A stretch of 64,000 bases of DNA from JBMNGO01 sp050949885 (GCA_050949885.1 JBMNGO010000004.1:112629-176628), one strand, 5' to 3'; positions 35,355-45,026 are shown, counted from the stretch's first letter. Notes: a model not told the origin generated them from the sequence alone. Numbers and translations are program-made.

Positions 35355-36182
35355 ATGATAGAAATACCGGAAGCCTTTACCTTGGCCAGTCAGATGGGGC
35401 AAGTTCTACCAGGCAAGAGCATAGTAAATGTAGTCGCTGAGCAGTCTCCCCATAAATTCGCCTGGTATTTCCATGATCCCCATAAGTATCATGAGTTGCT
35501 GCGAGGGAAAACTATCGATGGCGCAGTTTGTTTTGGAGGTTTAGTAGAGATACAGGCTGGGACTGCGGTTATTCTATTTGGTGACGGGGTCAGGTTAAGA
35601 TATCATCTTAAAGGCGAAAAATATCCTGCCAAGCATCAACTGTTAATAGAGTTTGAAGACGGCTCTGCCCTTAGTGCTTCTGTGCAGATGTACGGTGGCT
35701 TATGGGCTTTTCCAGCAGGTGAACTGGACAATCCATATTACCTGGTCGCCAGGGAGAAAAGGTCTCCCCTGACCAGCGGGTTTGATCAGGCCTACTTTGA
35801 AGCCATGATATCTCCGGATGAGGTACAGAAATTAAGCGCCAAGGCTTTTCTGGCTACGGAACAGCGTATTCCAGGCTTGGGTAATGGTGTATTACAGGAC
35901 ATTCTCCATAATGCCGGAGTGCATCCTAAAAGAAAAATCAACACCCTTTCTGATACTGAACGGCAGGCCTTGTACGACTCGATCAAAACCACCCTGACAC
36001 AGATGACCGAACAGGGGGGGCGGGATACGGAAAAGGATTTGTTTGGCCAGGAGGGAGGATATAAGACCAGGCTGAGCAAGAAAACCGCAGGGAAGCCCTG
36101 TTCCACCTGTGGAACGCTGATCAAGAAAGAAAGCTATATGGGCGGCAGTATCTATTTCTGTCCTGAATGCCAGAGAATATAG
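35355..36182 (+). CDS. Fpg/Nei-family DNA glycosylase (endonuclease VIII-like)
   Basis: The Fpg/Nei layout is visible: N-terminal IPEAF, an H2TH region (LATEQRIPGLGNGVLQDILHNAGVHPKRK) and a C-terminal zinc finger CSTC...CPEC. In classical members Pro2 directly follows Met and is the nucleophile; here the Pro is residue 5 after Met-Ile-Glu-Ile, so the enzyme uses either a processed N-terminus or another chemistry. ATG with a G-rich SD. Role: removal of oxidised bases, by family. Confidence 0.8.
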   Translation: MIEIPEAFTLASQMGQVLPGKSIVNVVAEQSPHKFAWYFHDPHKYHELLRGKTIDGAVCFGGLVEIQAGTAVILFGDGVRLRYHLKGEKYPAKHQLLIEFEDGSALSASVQMYGGLWAFPAGELDNPYYLVAREKRSPLTSGFDQAYFEAMISPDEVQKLSAKAFLATEQRIPGLGNGVLQDILHNAGVHPKRKINTLSDTERQALYDSIKTTLTQMTEQGGRDTEKDLFGQEGGYKTRLSKKTAGKPCSTCGTLIKKESYMGGSIYFCPECQRI

Positions 36183-36441
36183 TTTTGCCCTAGCGGCTTC
36201 CTTTTTTATTGCCGAAAACACTAGGCCATTATTTTTTAAAGAATAGGGTAGAAAGCTTGATTTTCTATACCATCAGTGATCTTGGCATATTTGCGATAGC
36301 AGGCTGTTAATAAAATCAGACAGATCATCGAAAAGACTGCTTGCGGATTGCGAGCTCGAATATCTATATAAAGGTTGTAAAACCCTCATGCACGTTGTAG
36401 AGGAGTTTGAGACTACAAATAGAAATGGGGAGGAACCATCT

Positions 36442-36591
36442 ATGGATATAGGCGTTATTGGTGGAGCAGATGGACCAACTGTCATTTTTGTTTCATCAAA
36501 TTTCCATTGGGTTGCTATTACTGCCATAGTTATCCTAGCGTTTACAGCAGCTGGTTTAATTATTTGGAAGCTAATCAAGAATTGCGGGTGA
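36442..36591 (+). CDS. Small membrane protein with GGADGPT motif
   Basis: A 49-residue protein: MDIGVIGGADGPTVIF then one membrane helix. The GIIGGADGPT motif is that of the sodium-pump decarboxylase beta subunit (OadB family), but only this short piece is present and no decarboxylase genes are near. ATG at 36442 has SD GGGGAGGA; the longer frame from 36388 has none. Stand-alone versions of this motif occur in clostridia; function unknown. Confidence 0.6.
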   Translation: MDIGVIGGADGPTVIFVSSNFHWVAITAIVILAFTAAGLIIWKLIKNCG

Positions 36592-36660
36592 ACCCAGCGA
36601 ATGGCGGGGATAGGTTAATAATCATTATGATATCTCAACAATTCAAAAGGGGTTGATATA

Positions 36661-37620
36661 TTGAATAGGCTATGTATTTTGGATACCCAAACCCTGGGAG
36701 CAGATGCTGATTTGAGTATTTTCCGCAAGTTCGGCCGATTAAGTATATATAATACTACCAATCCGGACCAGGTGGTCCAGCGCATTAAAGACCAGCAAAT
36801 CATTATCACCAACAAAGTGGTCTTAAATGAGTCTAATCTGCAGCAGGCTCCAGAAGTGAGGCTAATCTGTATAGCTGCTACCGGCACCAACAATGTAGAC
36901 CTGGATTACTGCCGAGGACGCAATATTACTGTTGCCAATGTGGTTGGCTATTCGACCCCAAGCGTGGTCCAGCACACTTTTGCCCTGCTGTTTTACCTCC
37001 TGGAATCATTACCCTACTATGATCAGTATGTGAAAACAAAACAATATTCCTCCAGCAATAATTTTACCTGCCTGGACCGGCCCTTCTGGGAAATCCAAGG
37101 TAAAACCTGGGGTATTATTGGTTTAGGAACCATAGGGAAAAAAACTGCTGAAATTGCCAGGGCCTTTGGTTGCCAGGTACTCTACTACTCAACTTCCGGC
37201 CGGAATAATTCTGAGCATTATACTAGAGTGGGGCTGACCGAGTTACTGAAAAGCTCAGACATAGTATCCATACATGCGCCATTAAACTCCCAGACTTATA
37301 ATCTGCTCCAATATGATCAGATCAAAACTATGAAGAAAAGCGCCATTTTGCTTAATCTGGGCCGAGGGGGCATAGTGAACGAGGGCGACCTGGCCAGAGC
37401 TCTGGATGAAGGTCTAATTGCCGGGGCGGGATTGGATGTATTTGAGCAGGAGCCCATGGATGCCAAAAACCCTTTGTTAAACCTAAAGAACCCGGAGCGG
37501 CTGGTGTTAACGCCCCATATAGCCTGGACCAGCATAGAAGCCAGGCAAACCCTGCTGAAAGAAATAGCGCATAACATAGAGGCTTTTTTGAACGGCAGCA
37601 GGCGGAATGTGGTCAATTAG
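36661..37620 (+). CDS. D-2-hydroxyacid dehydrogenase
   Basis: 319 residues with the family layout: catalytic domain ends with PSVVQHTFALL, Rossmann motif GLGTIGKKTAEIARAFG, LNLGRGGIVNE with the catalytic Arg region, the Glu in DVFEQEPM and the catalytic His in LTPHIAWTS. Hydroxypyruvate or glycerate dehydrogenase-like; substrate unproven. TTG start with SD AAAAGGGG. A phosphite dehydrogenase role was considered and rejected for lack of context. Confidence 0.85.
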   Translation: MNRLCILDTQTLGADADLSIFRKFGRLSIYNTTNPDQVVQRIKDQQIIITNKVVLNESNLQQAPEVRLICIAATGTNNVDLDYCRGRNITVANVVGYSTPSVVQHTFALLFYLLESLPYYDQYVKTKQYSSSNNFTCLDRPFWEIQGKTWGIIGLGTIGKKTAEIARAFGCQVLYYSTSGRNNSEHYTRVGLTELLKSSDIVSIHAPLNSQTYNLLQYDQIKTMKKSAILLNLGRGGIVNEGDLARALDEGLIAGAGLDVFEQEPMDAKNPLLNLKNPERLVLTPHIAWTSIEARQTLLKEIAHNIEAFLNGSRRNVVN

Positions 37621-37760
37621 TAATTTCTTTTGGCCGAGTTAGTTAGGAGCTGATGATAAGGTTGGTTGCTAATACTCTTGGGCTGCAGTTTGATGTTTTT
37701 ATTCGGAGCTTGTGGTAGAGTCTAAGTAACTAAAAAACATCAAAACAGGCTTTAGAGGAT

Positions 37761-38368
37761 ATGCAGTATAAAGATATAAAGCGAGCAAAATTTCTATCCC
37801 GTCCCAATAGGTTTATAGCTCACATTGAAATTGACAGTCGTTCCGAAATATGCCATGTGAAAAACACTGGCCGGTGCCAGGAACTGTTAATTCCTAATGC
37901 GGATATTGTAATTCAGGAGGTTAACCACCCTAAGAGAAAAACCAAATATGATTTAATTGCAGTGTACAAGGACAAAAGGATTGTCAATATCGATAGCCAG
38001 GTGCCTAATAGAGTTTTCCATGAATGGTTGACCCAAAGCCAAGTATTCACGCACCTAAAATTGATAAAACCCGAATTCAAATACGGCAGCTCCAGGCTGG
38101 ATTTTTACTTGGAAAGTGATTCAAGAAAAATACTGGTGGAAGTCAAGGGGGTTACCCTGGAGAAAAAAGGGGTAGCCTTATTTCCTGACGCCCCTACTGA
38201 TAGAGCTATTAAGCATCTAAGCATTTTGCCCCCAACCATGAAACCCATCCTGCCTTTGGCCAGGCCTTAATAAATGCTCAGCGGCAGGGAGTAAGGATTA
38301 TGGCCCTGGATTGCGAAGTTGCGGCTGACAGTATTACGGCTCGCAAATGGGTGGATGTGAGACTTTGA
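37761..38368 (+). pseudogene. sfsA: sfsA with internal deletion and frameshift
   Basis: The first frame reads SfsA through KILVEVKGVTLEKKGVALFPDAPTDRAIKHLS. It then shifts, and a different frame gives PNHETHPAFGQALINAQRQ and ALDCEVAADSITARKWVDVRL to a stop at 38366-38368. About 24 residues normally between these parts are missing, so deletion and frameshift coincide near 38220. SfsA is a putative nuclease; this copy is broken. Confidence 0.85.
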
Positions 38369-38414
38369 ATCGAGTGATTTCTAGAAGCCAAAAATGAGTG
38401 AGGGTTGAAATATT

Positions 38415-39071
38415 GTGCTTAAAAATATGAGAAAAAACAAAGATGTGGGTATTTATGGCTTAGCGGCAAAATGGTATGACAAAAACACTCGCAATAACAG
38501 ACTGGCTGAGATGCAAGGATATGCCAATGAAGTTGCATCATGTGTGAGCTCAAATGCTAATATTTTGGAAGTTGCGCCTGGCCCGGGTTATTTGTCCATT
38601 GAGCTGGCAAGGAAAGGTTTTAATATTACAGGCGTGGAATTGAGCCCTGATTTTGTGCGAATTGCTAAAAACAACGCCCGAGAAGCTGGTGTTAAAGTGA
38701 ATTTTATAGAAGGTAATGCCTCCAACCTGCCTGGCGAAGATAATTTTTTCGATTTTATTATTTGTAGTGCTGCCTTTAAGAACTTTAAAGATCCGGTTAA
38801 GGTCTTGCATGAAATGCATAGGGTGCTGAAACAGGGAGGAACAGCTTTAATAATCGATATGAATCGCGAGGCTACCAATAAAGATATTGGCGATGAAATA
38901 AAAGGAATGAAGGGGTTTGATAAATATTTTGTGAAATTTTCCTTCATGACTTTTGTAAAACAAGGAGCTTACACTAAAGAGGAGTTTGAGGCATTTTTAA
39001 AAGAAATACCTTTCAAAGACTATAATATTAAAAAAGAAGGCCTCAGCTTGTATGTTTATCTTTATAAGTAA
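38415..39071 (+). CDS. Class I SAM-dependent methyltransferase
   Basis: SAM-binding motif I ILEVAPGPGYLSIELA, the acidic motif II GVELSPDF, and motif III/IV ADLPGEDNFFDFIICSAAF-like segment. Length 218 residues. Substrate unknown. GTG at 38415 or ATG at 38427 may be used; neither has a strong SD. Stands alone and is followed by two terminators. Confidence 0.8.
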   Translation: MLKNMRKNKDVGIYGLAAKWYDKNTRNNRLAEMQGYANEVASCVSSNANILEVAPGPGYLSIELARKGFNITGVELSPDFVRIAKNNAREAGVKVNFIEGNASNLPGEDNFFDFIICSAAFKNFKDPVKVLHEMHRVLKQGGTALIIDMNREATNKDIGDEIKGMKGFDKYFVKFSFMTFVKQGAYTKEEFEAFLKEIPFKDYNIKKEGLSLYVYLYK

Positions 39072-39139
39072 ATTAGGTTTTAAGATGAAAGAACGAGCAG
39101 GATTTATAAATCCGGTTGCCTGTAATCGCCTGAATGCCG

Positions 39140-39160
39140 AGCCGCTCGCACCGGCTTTTT
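39140..39160 (+). terminator. Terminator after the methyltransferase
   Basis: AGCCG (39140-39144) pairs with CGGCT (39152-39156) and is followed by TTTTT. Confidence 0.5.
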
Positions 39161-39190
39161 ATTGTTGAAGAGATTCTGTATACAATAAAG

Positions 39191-39237
39191 GGGTATTATC
39201 TCTTAGTAAATGTAAGAGATAATACCCTGAGTTTTTA
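39191..39237 (+). terminator. Strong hairpin terminator, second after the methyltransferase
   Basis: A perfect 15-bp stem (39191-39205 with 39213-39227) with a 7-nt loop, followed by TGAG and a T run. Confidence 0.75.
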
Positions 39238-39371
39238 TGGGTCTGCCGATAGAGTCGTATAGATACCATTTTCCGTTAAATACCGATATGCTTATTACCG
39301 CTTGCAGATAATAATTAGTTCATTAAGTTGTAAGAAAGGTATAATTGATAAGATCTGGTGAGGTGAAAAAA

Positions 39372-40088
39372 TTGCAGGATAAAATTGCAGCCCTAAAAGC
39401 TGCTTTTCCCCATACAATCCCAGTGTTTACAGGATTTATTTTCTTGGGCATTGCCTATGGGGTTTTAATGAACAGCAAAGGTTATGGCATTGGTTGGACA
39501 GTTTTGATGAGTTTGATGGCATTTGCGGGTTCAGCGCAATATGTGGCAATTACTTTTCTTACCTCAATCTTTAATCCAGTTAATGCCTTACTTATGACAT
39601 TGCTGGTCAATGCCAGGCATTTGTTTTATGGCATTTCCATGTTGGATAAATTTAGAGGTACCGGTAAATTAAAACCTTATCTGATCTTTGGGCTCTGTGA
39701 TGAAACCTTCTCCATTTTATGCTCAACAGATCCACCCCCAGGTGTGGATCGAAAGTGGTTTATGTTTTTTGTTACTCTGCTTGATCATAGTTATTGGGTA
39801 TTGGGTTCAGCAGCTGGAGGGATGCTGGGGTCGATGGTCTCATTTAATACCAAGGGACTTGATTTTGTATTGACTGCGCTTTTTGTGGTAATCTTCGTAG
39901 GACAATGGAAGGCCCAGAAAGACCATAAGCCAGCAGTGATGGGGGTTTTGTGCTCTGTGATTTGTTTGATTGTTTTCGGTCCAGGTAATTTCATTATTCC
40001 TTCTATGCTGGCCATATTAGCAGTACTGACCATATATCGAAAAGAATATGCGAAAGAGCAACAGCTTGCAGAAGGAGGGCAACAATGA
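39372..40088 (+). CDS. azlC: AzlC-type branched-chain amino acid exporter, large subunit
   Basis: About 238 residues with AzlC markers: AFPHTIPVFTGFIFLGIAYG, SAQYVAITFL, LVNARHLFYGISML and GLCDETFSI. Works as a pair with AzlD. TTG at 39372 has SD GAGGTG 6 nt away and is preferred to TTG at 39345. Its stop overlaps the azlD start in ATGA. Confidence 0.87.
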   Translation: MQDKIAALKAAFPHTIPVFTGFIFLGIAYGVLMNSKGYGIGWTVLMSLMAFAGSAQYVAITFLTSIFNPVNALLMTLLVNARHLFYGISMLDKFRGTGKLKPYLIFGLCDETFSILCSTDPPPGVDRKWFMFFVTLLDHSYWVLGSAAGGMLGSMVSFNTKGLDFVLTALFVVIFVGQWKAQKDHKPAVMGVLCSVICLIVFGPGNFIIPSMLAILAVLTIYRKEYAKEQQLAEGGQQ

Positions 40089-40420
40089 TTTTAACACCTA
40101 CGCAGGTACTTGTAATTGTTGGTATGGTTACTATCGGTACGATGATAACAAGGTTTCTTCCTTTTATTTTATTTAAAGGTACCAACTCGAATAATTCATA
40201 CATTGGTTATCTTGGGCAAGTCTTGCCCTATGCGGCTATAGGTTTGTTGATAGTATATTGCCTTAAAAACGTCAGTTTTAGAAACCCCGCCTATTGGGTG
40301 CCCGAGGCAATAGCTATCATTTGTATTATTGTGCTACATAACTGGAGGGGTAATGCACTTCTAAGCATTGGAGCCGGTACGGCAATTTATATGGTCCTGG
40401 TTCAAGCTGTTTTTGTTTAG
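40085..40420 (+). CDS. azlD: AzlD-type branched-chain amino acid exporter, small subunit
   Basis: 111 residues, three or four membrane helices, with VTIGTMITRFLPFILF and PYAAIGLLIVYCLKN typical of AzlD. The ATGA overlap with azlC indicates coupled translation. Confidence 0.87.
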   Translation: MILTPTQVLVIVGMVTIGTMITRFLPFILFKGTNSNNSYIGYLGQVLPYAAIGLLIVYCLKNVSFRNPAYWVPEAIAIICIIVLHNWRGNALLSIGAGTAIYMVLVQAVFV

Positions 40421-40715
40421 AAAAGCTGATTTAGTTAAGCATATTTCGTTTTTGGGTCTAAAGAGAATGGATATTGGCTGGATTCGGACTGGGCAAAATG
40501 ACTATAGGTATCATTATATGGGGCAACTAAAAAGCTGATAGAATTTCAGGGTTTGGGGCTTATAACGAGAATAAAAAAACCTCGAAAAAAAGGATAATAG
40601 CCGGTGATAATGTAATTAAATAATATATTTCTCAAAATGCTTTTTAGTAAACTGCGGCAGTTTTAGTAATCGGGATGAAATAAATCCGTATTACTTATAA
40701 ATAGAGGTGAAAAAT

Positions 40716-41813
40716 ATGGAATGCATCAGGGAGAAAATTGAAAAAAGGGAAGCTTCCTGGCTTAGCAACAATGCTACTTTAGCAGTTCAATCGCAGGGGA
40801 GGGAGTTTGATGAAGAGCCTGACCCAATTCGTACCTGCTTTATGGTAGATCGTGACCGAGTAATACATTCCAAATCTTTTCGCCGTTTAAAACACAAAAC
40901 CCAGGTTTTTATTGCCCCCCCCGGTGATCATTACCGCACCCGGCTGACCCATACTCTGGAAGTCAGCCAAATTGCCCGAACCATAGGAGCAGGTCTCAAC
41001 CTAAATCTAGACCTGATTGAAGCCATTGCTCTGGCGCATGATGTAGGTCATACTCCCTTTGCCCATGCAGGGGAGCAGATTCTTAATCATCTTTTAGAAG
41101 GAGGTTTTCGTCACAACGAAAACAGCATTAGGGTTCTGACCCGTATAGAACAGCACAAGGGCTCTAATGGGTTGAATTTGAGCAAAGAAGTCTTGGATGG
41201 GGTGTTGCATCACAGCGGATATGGCACCAGTGCACAACAGGCTTCTACCCTGGAAGGGCAGATAATTCGTTTAAGTGATAAAATTGCTTATGTTCAGCAC
41301 GATATCGATGATTCTATCAGAGCAGGATTACTTACCCTGGAACAGATTCCCCGAGAATACCTGGAAATACTGGGCTATACCCACAGCCAGAGGATAGCCA
41401 CTCTGGTTATAGATATTATTTCCCATACTCGCAGAATTCTTCAGACAGATGACGAAGAAAAACGGGTTGAACCCAGCCCGGAAATTGATCAAGCTCTTAA
41501 GGGCTTAAGGGCATTCATGTTCCGGGAAATATATCAGGGTCCTACCTGCCAGGAGGAGCGGAGCCGTGCCATGTTTATAATTGAACATTTATTCAATTAT
41601 TATAAAAAGAACCCACATCGCATGACTCCACTTTACCGGGAAATAATGGAGCAAGAAGGCCTGGAGCGGGCGGTGGCAGATTATATTTCGGGGATGAGTG
41701 ATGCTTATTGTATTTCCTTGTTCAAGGAAATTTACATTCCCCAGTCCTTAGTTCCAGATGCATTAAATATCTTTGAGGGTGCTGCTTTTAGAAATCGAGG
41801 CTTTTTGACGTGA
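40716..41813 (+). CDS. dgt: dGTP triphosphohydrolase-like HD-domain protein
   Basis: HD residues are visible: RTRLTHTLEVSQIA (His), ALAHDVGHTPFAHAG (HD pair) and LSDKIAYVQHDIDD (Asp). 365 residues, as in the dGTPase family. The protein controls dNTP pools by family knowledge. ATG at 40716 has SD GAGGTG; GTG at 40707 overlaps it. First gene of the dgt-dnaG-rpoD cluster. Confidence 0.9.
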   Translation: MECIREKIEKREASWLSNNATLAVQSQGREFDEEPDPIRTCFMVDRDRVIHSKSFRRLKHKTQVFIAPPGDHYRTRLTHTLEVSQIARTIGAGLNLNLDLIEAIALAHDVGHTPFAHAGEQILNHLLEGGFRHNENSIRVLTRIEQHKGSNGLNLSKEVLDGVLHHSGYGTSAQQASTLEGQIIRLSDKIAYVQHDIDDSIRAGLLTLEQIPREYLEILGYTHSQRIATLVIDIISHTRRILQTDDEEKRVEPSPEIDQALKGLRAFMFREIYQGPTCQEERSRAMFIIEHLFNYYKKNPHRMTPLYREIMEQEGLERAVADYISGMSDAYCISLFKEIYIPQSLVPDALNIFEGAAFRNRGFLT

Positions 41814-41896
41814 TTTGACCTTTTTGCAATAGCTGCAACAAATATTTAAATTATAGAAGGATTTTGGGTGTTTACATAGAATATTTGGTGGAGAAA

Positions 41897-43684
41897 ATGA
41901 CGAAATATAAAGATGATCAGTTAATTCAGGAAATACAAGCCAGGTTAAATATTGTAGATATTATTGGAGAAACAGTCCAGCTTACCCGAAAGGGTAACCG
42001 TTATTGGGGTTTATGCCCGTTTCATCAGGAAAAAACTTCATCCTTTTGCGTGACTCCAGATAAAAACATGTTTTATTGTTTTGGGTGCCATACCGGGGGG
42101 GATATGTTTAGTTTTCTTATGAAGCGGGATGGGGTTGATTTTGCTGAAGCTTTGAGACAATTAGCTGCACGGGCCGGGCTTGTAATTTCCAGCTCGGTTA
42201 CCAGTAAACAGAGAGCAAAAAGCCGCCAGTTTCTTGAAATCAATAATGCAGCAGCAGATTTTTACTTCCAGGAGCTTAAAAATAATAAAGAACCCCGGGA
42301 ATATTTATTTAAAAGAGGTATAGACCAAAATACCATTGAAATTTTTAAACTCGGCTATGCACCTGATAACTGGAACAAGCTGAATGATTTCCTGCTAAAC
42401 CAGGGCTTCTCTTTGGATAACTTGAAATTATCAGGTTTGGTCAAGGTAAATGAAAACGCCAACAAGAGTTATGATCTTTTTAGAAATCGAATTATTTTTC
42501 CTATTTTTAGTTATACCGGGGATATTATCGCCTTTGGCGGCCGTGTATTAGGTAATCAGTCACCCAAGTACCTGAATTCACCGGAAACCGAGGTTTATCA
42601 AAAGCGGCGTAATCTATATGGATTATACCAGGCTGGCAATTATATCAGGGAATATAACGAAGCTATTCTGGTTGAAGGGTACATGGATTGTCTCAGGCTT
42701 TACCAGGCCGACATAAAAAATGTAGTGGCATCCCTGGGAACCGCTTTTACCCGGGAACAGGCCAGGTTGTTGCATAGATACGCACAAAAGGTATTAATAC
42801 TCTATGACGGGGATGCGGCCGGGCAGAGGGAGACGTTAAGAGCTGGGGAAACACTCCATGAAGAAGGCCTCGAGGTTTTTGCGGTGACTCTTCCTTTGGG
42901 ACAGGACCCCGACGAGTATTTGCAAAATTGTGGAAAAAAGGAATTCTTAGAATACATACAGAATAATAAACTGAGTTATATTGAGTATAAAATTGAACGA
43001 AATTTGGATTATTACCAGGAACTTACCTTAAACAATAAAATTCAGGTTATTAAAGCTGTACAGGATAATATTGACAAATTAAATAGTGAAATCGCGAAAG
43101 ATTACCTGGTAAGAGTCCTGGCCCGAAAACTCCAGCTAGAGGAAAATTTGATCAGAAAAGAGCTGAGAATAGGTCAATTAGAGGCCGGAGATGGCACAAT
43201 AAGGAATAAAAATGAATTTCTAAGGGATAATATAAAGTACGGAAATAATAGTCTGGAAGAGAAAATATTGGCAACCATGGCCATCAATAAAGCGGTTCTT
43301 CTAAAAGTAAAAGACAGAATAGGCCTTAGGTTCTTTTCCCGGGAAGAATACAACAACCTGGCACAGCTGGTAGATGAAATAGGATGTTGGGATAACGATA
43401 ATCCGAACAAAGATGAATTATGGCTGATGGCAGCGGAAAGAGGGCTGACCTCGTGTCTGGCCAGGATGTTGTTTATTGTGGATGAAGGGCCTAAAGTAAG
43501 TGATATTGACATAGATTTACTAATAAAAAGAGTGGAAAACTCCCGGAGAAGGGACCATTTTAAAAAGATATTGGCCCAAATTAGCAGGTTTAACATAGAA
43601 GGAGATTTTGAAGGATTGCTAAAATTTATTCTCGAATTGGACAGCATGGTGAACACAACCACCCGGGAAGGGGGGAAAAAATGA
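41897..43684 (+). CDS. dnaG: DNA primase
   Basis: Zinc-binding CHC2 domain (GLCPFHQEKTSSF, FYCFGCHTGGD), Toprim domain with the VEGYMDCLRLYQ Glu and the LYDGDAAGQ Asp pair, and a C-terminal helicase-binding part. Makes RNA primers at the replication fork. The frame opens at 41864, but ATG at 41897 follows GGTGGAG and fits the family N-terminus. ATGA overlap with rpoD. Confidence 0.93.
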   Translation: MTKYKDDQLIQEIQARLNIVDIIGETVQLTRKGNRYWGLCPFHQEKTSSFCVTPDKNMFYCFGCHTGGDMFSFLMKRDGVDFAEALRQLAARAGLVISSSVTSKQRAKSRQFLEINNAAADFYFQELKNNKEPREYLFKRGIDQNTIEIFKLGYAPDNWNKLNDFLLNQGFSLDNLKLSGLVKVNENANKSYDLFRNRIIFPIFSYTGDIIAFGGRVLGNQSPKYLNSPETEVYQKRRNLYGLYQAGNYIREYNEAILVEGYMDCLRLYQADIKNVVASLGTAFTREQARLLHRYAQKVLILYDGDAAGQRETLRAGETLHEEGLEVFAVTLPLGQDPDEYLQNCGKKEFLEYIQNNKLSYIEYKIERNLDYYQELTLNNKIQVIKAVQDNIDKLNSEIAKDYLVRVLARKLQLEENLIRKELRIGQLEAGDGTIRNKNEFLRDNIKYGNNSLEEKILATMAINKAVLLKVKDRIGLRFFSREEYNNLAQLVDEIGCWDNDNPNKDELWLMAAERGLTSCLARMLFIVDEGPKVSDIDIDLLIKRVENSRRRDHFKKILAQISRFNIEGDFEGLLKFILELDSMVNTTTREGGKK

Positions 43685-44760
43685 AACTTGATGGAAAAAT
43701 GGCAGAATTGATTAGTACCCTAGCAGAAAGAGGGAAAAAGAAAAGAAACCTCACCTATGATGAAATTTCTGAAGAACTGCAGGGCTTCAATTTACAAGCT
43801 GATCAGATAGATGACATTCTGGAGCATTTCCATTCTTTGGGTATAAGTGTAAGAAATGATGGAGACTTGGATGATGATGACCTCGAGGTGGAAAGTATAG
43901 AAACCGAAGAGGTTATTATTCCTGATGGAATTGAAGTTGATGATCCTGTCCGTATGTACCTTAAGGAAATTGGGAGAGTTCCCCTTCTCACAGCTGCGGA
44001 AGAAATTGAGCTGGCTCATAGAATTGAGAACAACGATGAAGAGGCCAGACGGCAATTGGTAGAGGCCAATCTGAGATTGGTAGTAAGTATTGCGAAACGG
44101 TACGTGGGTCGCGGCATGCTCTTTCTTGACTTAATTCAGGAAGGCAACCTGGGATTGATGAAGGCTGTAGAAAAATTCGACTACCGTAAAGGCTTTAAGT
44201 TCAGTACTTATGCAACATGGTGGATAAGACAGGCTATTACCCGTTCCATTGCTGATCAAGCCAGGACTATTAGAATCCCCGTCCATATGGTGGAAACCAT
44301 CAACAAACTGTCTCGAGTACAAAGGAACTTATTGCAGACGCTGGGCCGTGAACCGACTCCTAATGAAATGGCGGAAGAAATGGAGATACCTGTTGAACGG
44401 GTTATCGAAATAATGAAAGTGGCTCAGGAACCGGTATCATTGGAAACCCCAATTGGGGAGGAAGACGATAGTCATTTGGGAGATTTTATTACTGATGAGG
44501 AAGCCGAATCACCTGAGGAGTCAGCCTCATTCATTCTTTTGCGGGAGCATTTAACTGGGATATTAAATACTCTTACCGATAGGGAAGAAAAAGTTTTAAG
44601 ATTACGGTTTGGGCTTGATGACGGAAGACCGCGCACCCTTGAGGAAGTTGGAAAGGAATTTGGGGTGACCAGAGAAAGAATTCGCCAGATTGAGGCTAAA
44701 GCCTTACGAAAACTCAGGCATCCTTCACGCAGCAAGAAACTTAAAGATTATATTGAATAA
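43681..44760 (+). CDS. rpoD: Primary sigma factor (RpoD/SigA)
   Basis: 359 residues: region 1.1-like start, region 1.2 (DDPVRMYLKEIGRVPLLTAAEE), region 2 (ARRQLVEANLRLVVSIAKRYVGRGM, FSTYATWWIRQAITRSIADQ), region 3 and region 4 (LDDGRPRTLEEVGKEFGVTRERIRQIEAKALRKLRHPSR). Translationally coupled to dnaG by ATGA. Housekeeping promoter recognition; several TTGACA-17-TATAAT promoters in this window match its preference. Confidence 0.95.
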   Translation: MKLDGKMAELISTLAERGKKKRNLTYDEISEELQGFNLQADQIDDILEHFHSLGISVRNDGDLDDDDLEVESIETEEVIIPDGIEVDDPVRMYLKEIGRVPLLTAAEEIELAHRIENNDEEARRQLVEANLRLVVSIAKRYVGRGMLFLDLIQEGNLGLMKAVEKFDYRKGFKFSTYATWWIRQAITRSIADQARTIRIPVHMVETINKLSRVQRNLLQTLGREPTPNEMAEEMEIPVERVIEIMKVAQEPVSLETPIGEEDDSHLGDFITDEEAESPEESASFILLREHLTGILNTLTDREEKVLRLRFGLDDGRPRTLEEVGKEFGVTRERIRQIEAKALRKLRHPSRSKKLKDYIE

Positions 44761-44778
44761 ATATTGTCCAACGGCATG

Positions 44779-44807
44779 TTGACAGCAGGCGTTTAAGCAT
44801 ATATAAT
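44779..44807 (+). promoter_or_regulatory. Consensus promoter of tRNA-Asn
   Basis: TTGACA (44779-44784), 17-bp spacer, TATAAT (44802-44807): a perfect sigma-A promoter, 18 bp before the tRNA. Confidence 0.85.
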
Positions 44808-44825
44808 GAGTCTCGTTAAGATCAT

Positions 44826-44900
44826 TCCTCGATAGCTCAACGGTAGAGCATCCGGCTGTTAACCGGAGGGTTGTAGGTTCGAATCCTACTCGGGGAGCCA
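44826..44900 (+). tRNA. tRNA-Asn(GTT)
   Basis: Cloverleaf with acceptor TCCTCGA/TCGGGGA, anticodon GTT at 44858-44860, TTCGAATC T-arm and encoded CCA (44898-44900). Confidence 0.93.
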
Positions 44901-44911
44901 TTGCAAATAGG

Positions 44912-44936
44912 GCGGTAACACCGGTTACCGCTTTTT
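44912..44936 (+). terminator. Terminator of tRNA-Asn
   Basis: GCGGTAAC (44912-44919) pairs with GTTACCGC (44924-44931), followed by TTTTT. Confidence 0.8.
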
Positions 44937-44967
44937 GTTTCCGACAAAATACAATAAGCTTTTTCTA

Positions 44968-44996
44968 TTGACCTTTGGTCAGATATTTTATATACT
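44968..44996 (+). promoter_or_regulatory. Promoter of the Met-Glu-Val tRNA operon
   Basis: TTGACC (44968-44973), 17 bp, TATACT (44991-44996). Confidence 0.75.
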
Positions 44997-45026
44997 AACT
45001 CTTGCGGGGTTTCCCAGAGAAGCTCT

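Noticed and set aside
36661..37620. Dehydrogenase as phosphite dehydrogenase partner of the phn-like operon
   Set aside because: It lies 15 kb away in another context and its motifs fit general 2-hydroxyacid dehydrogenases.
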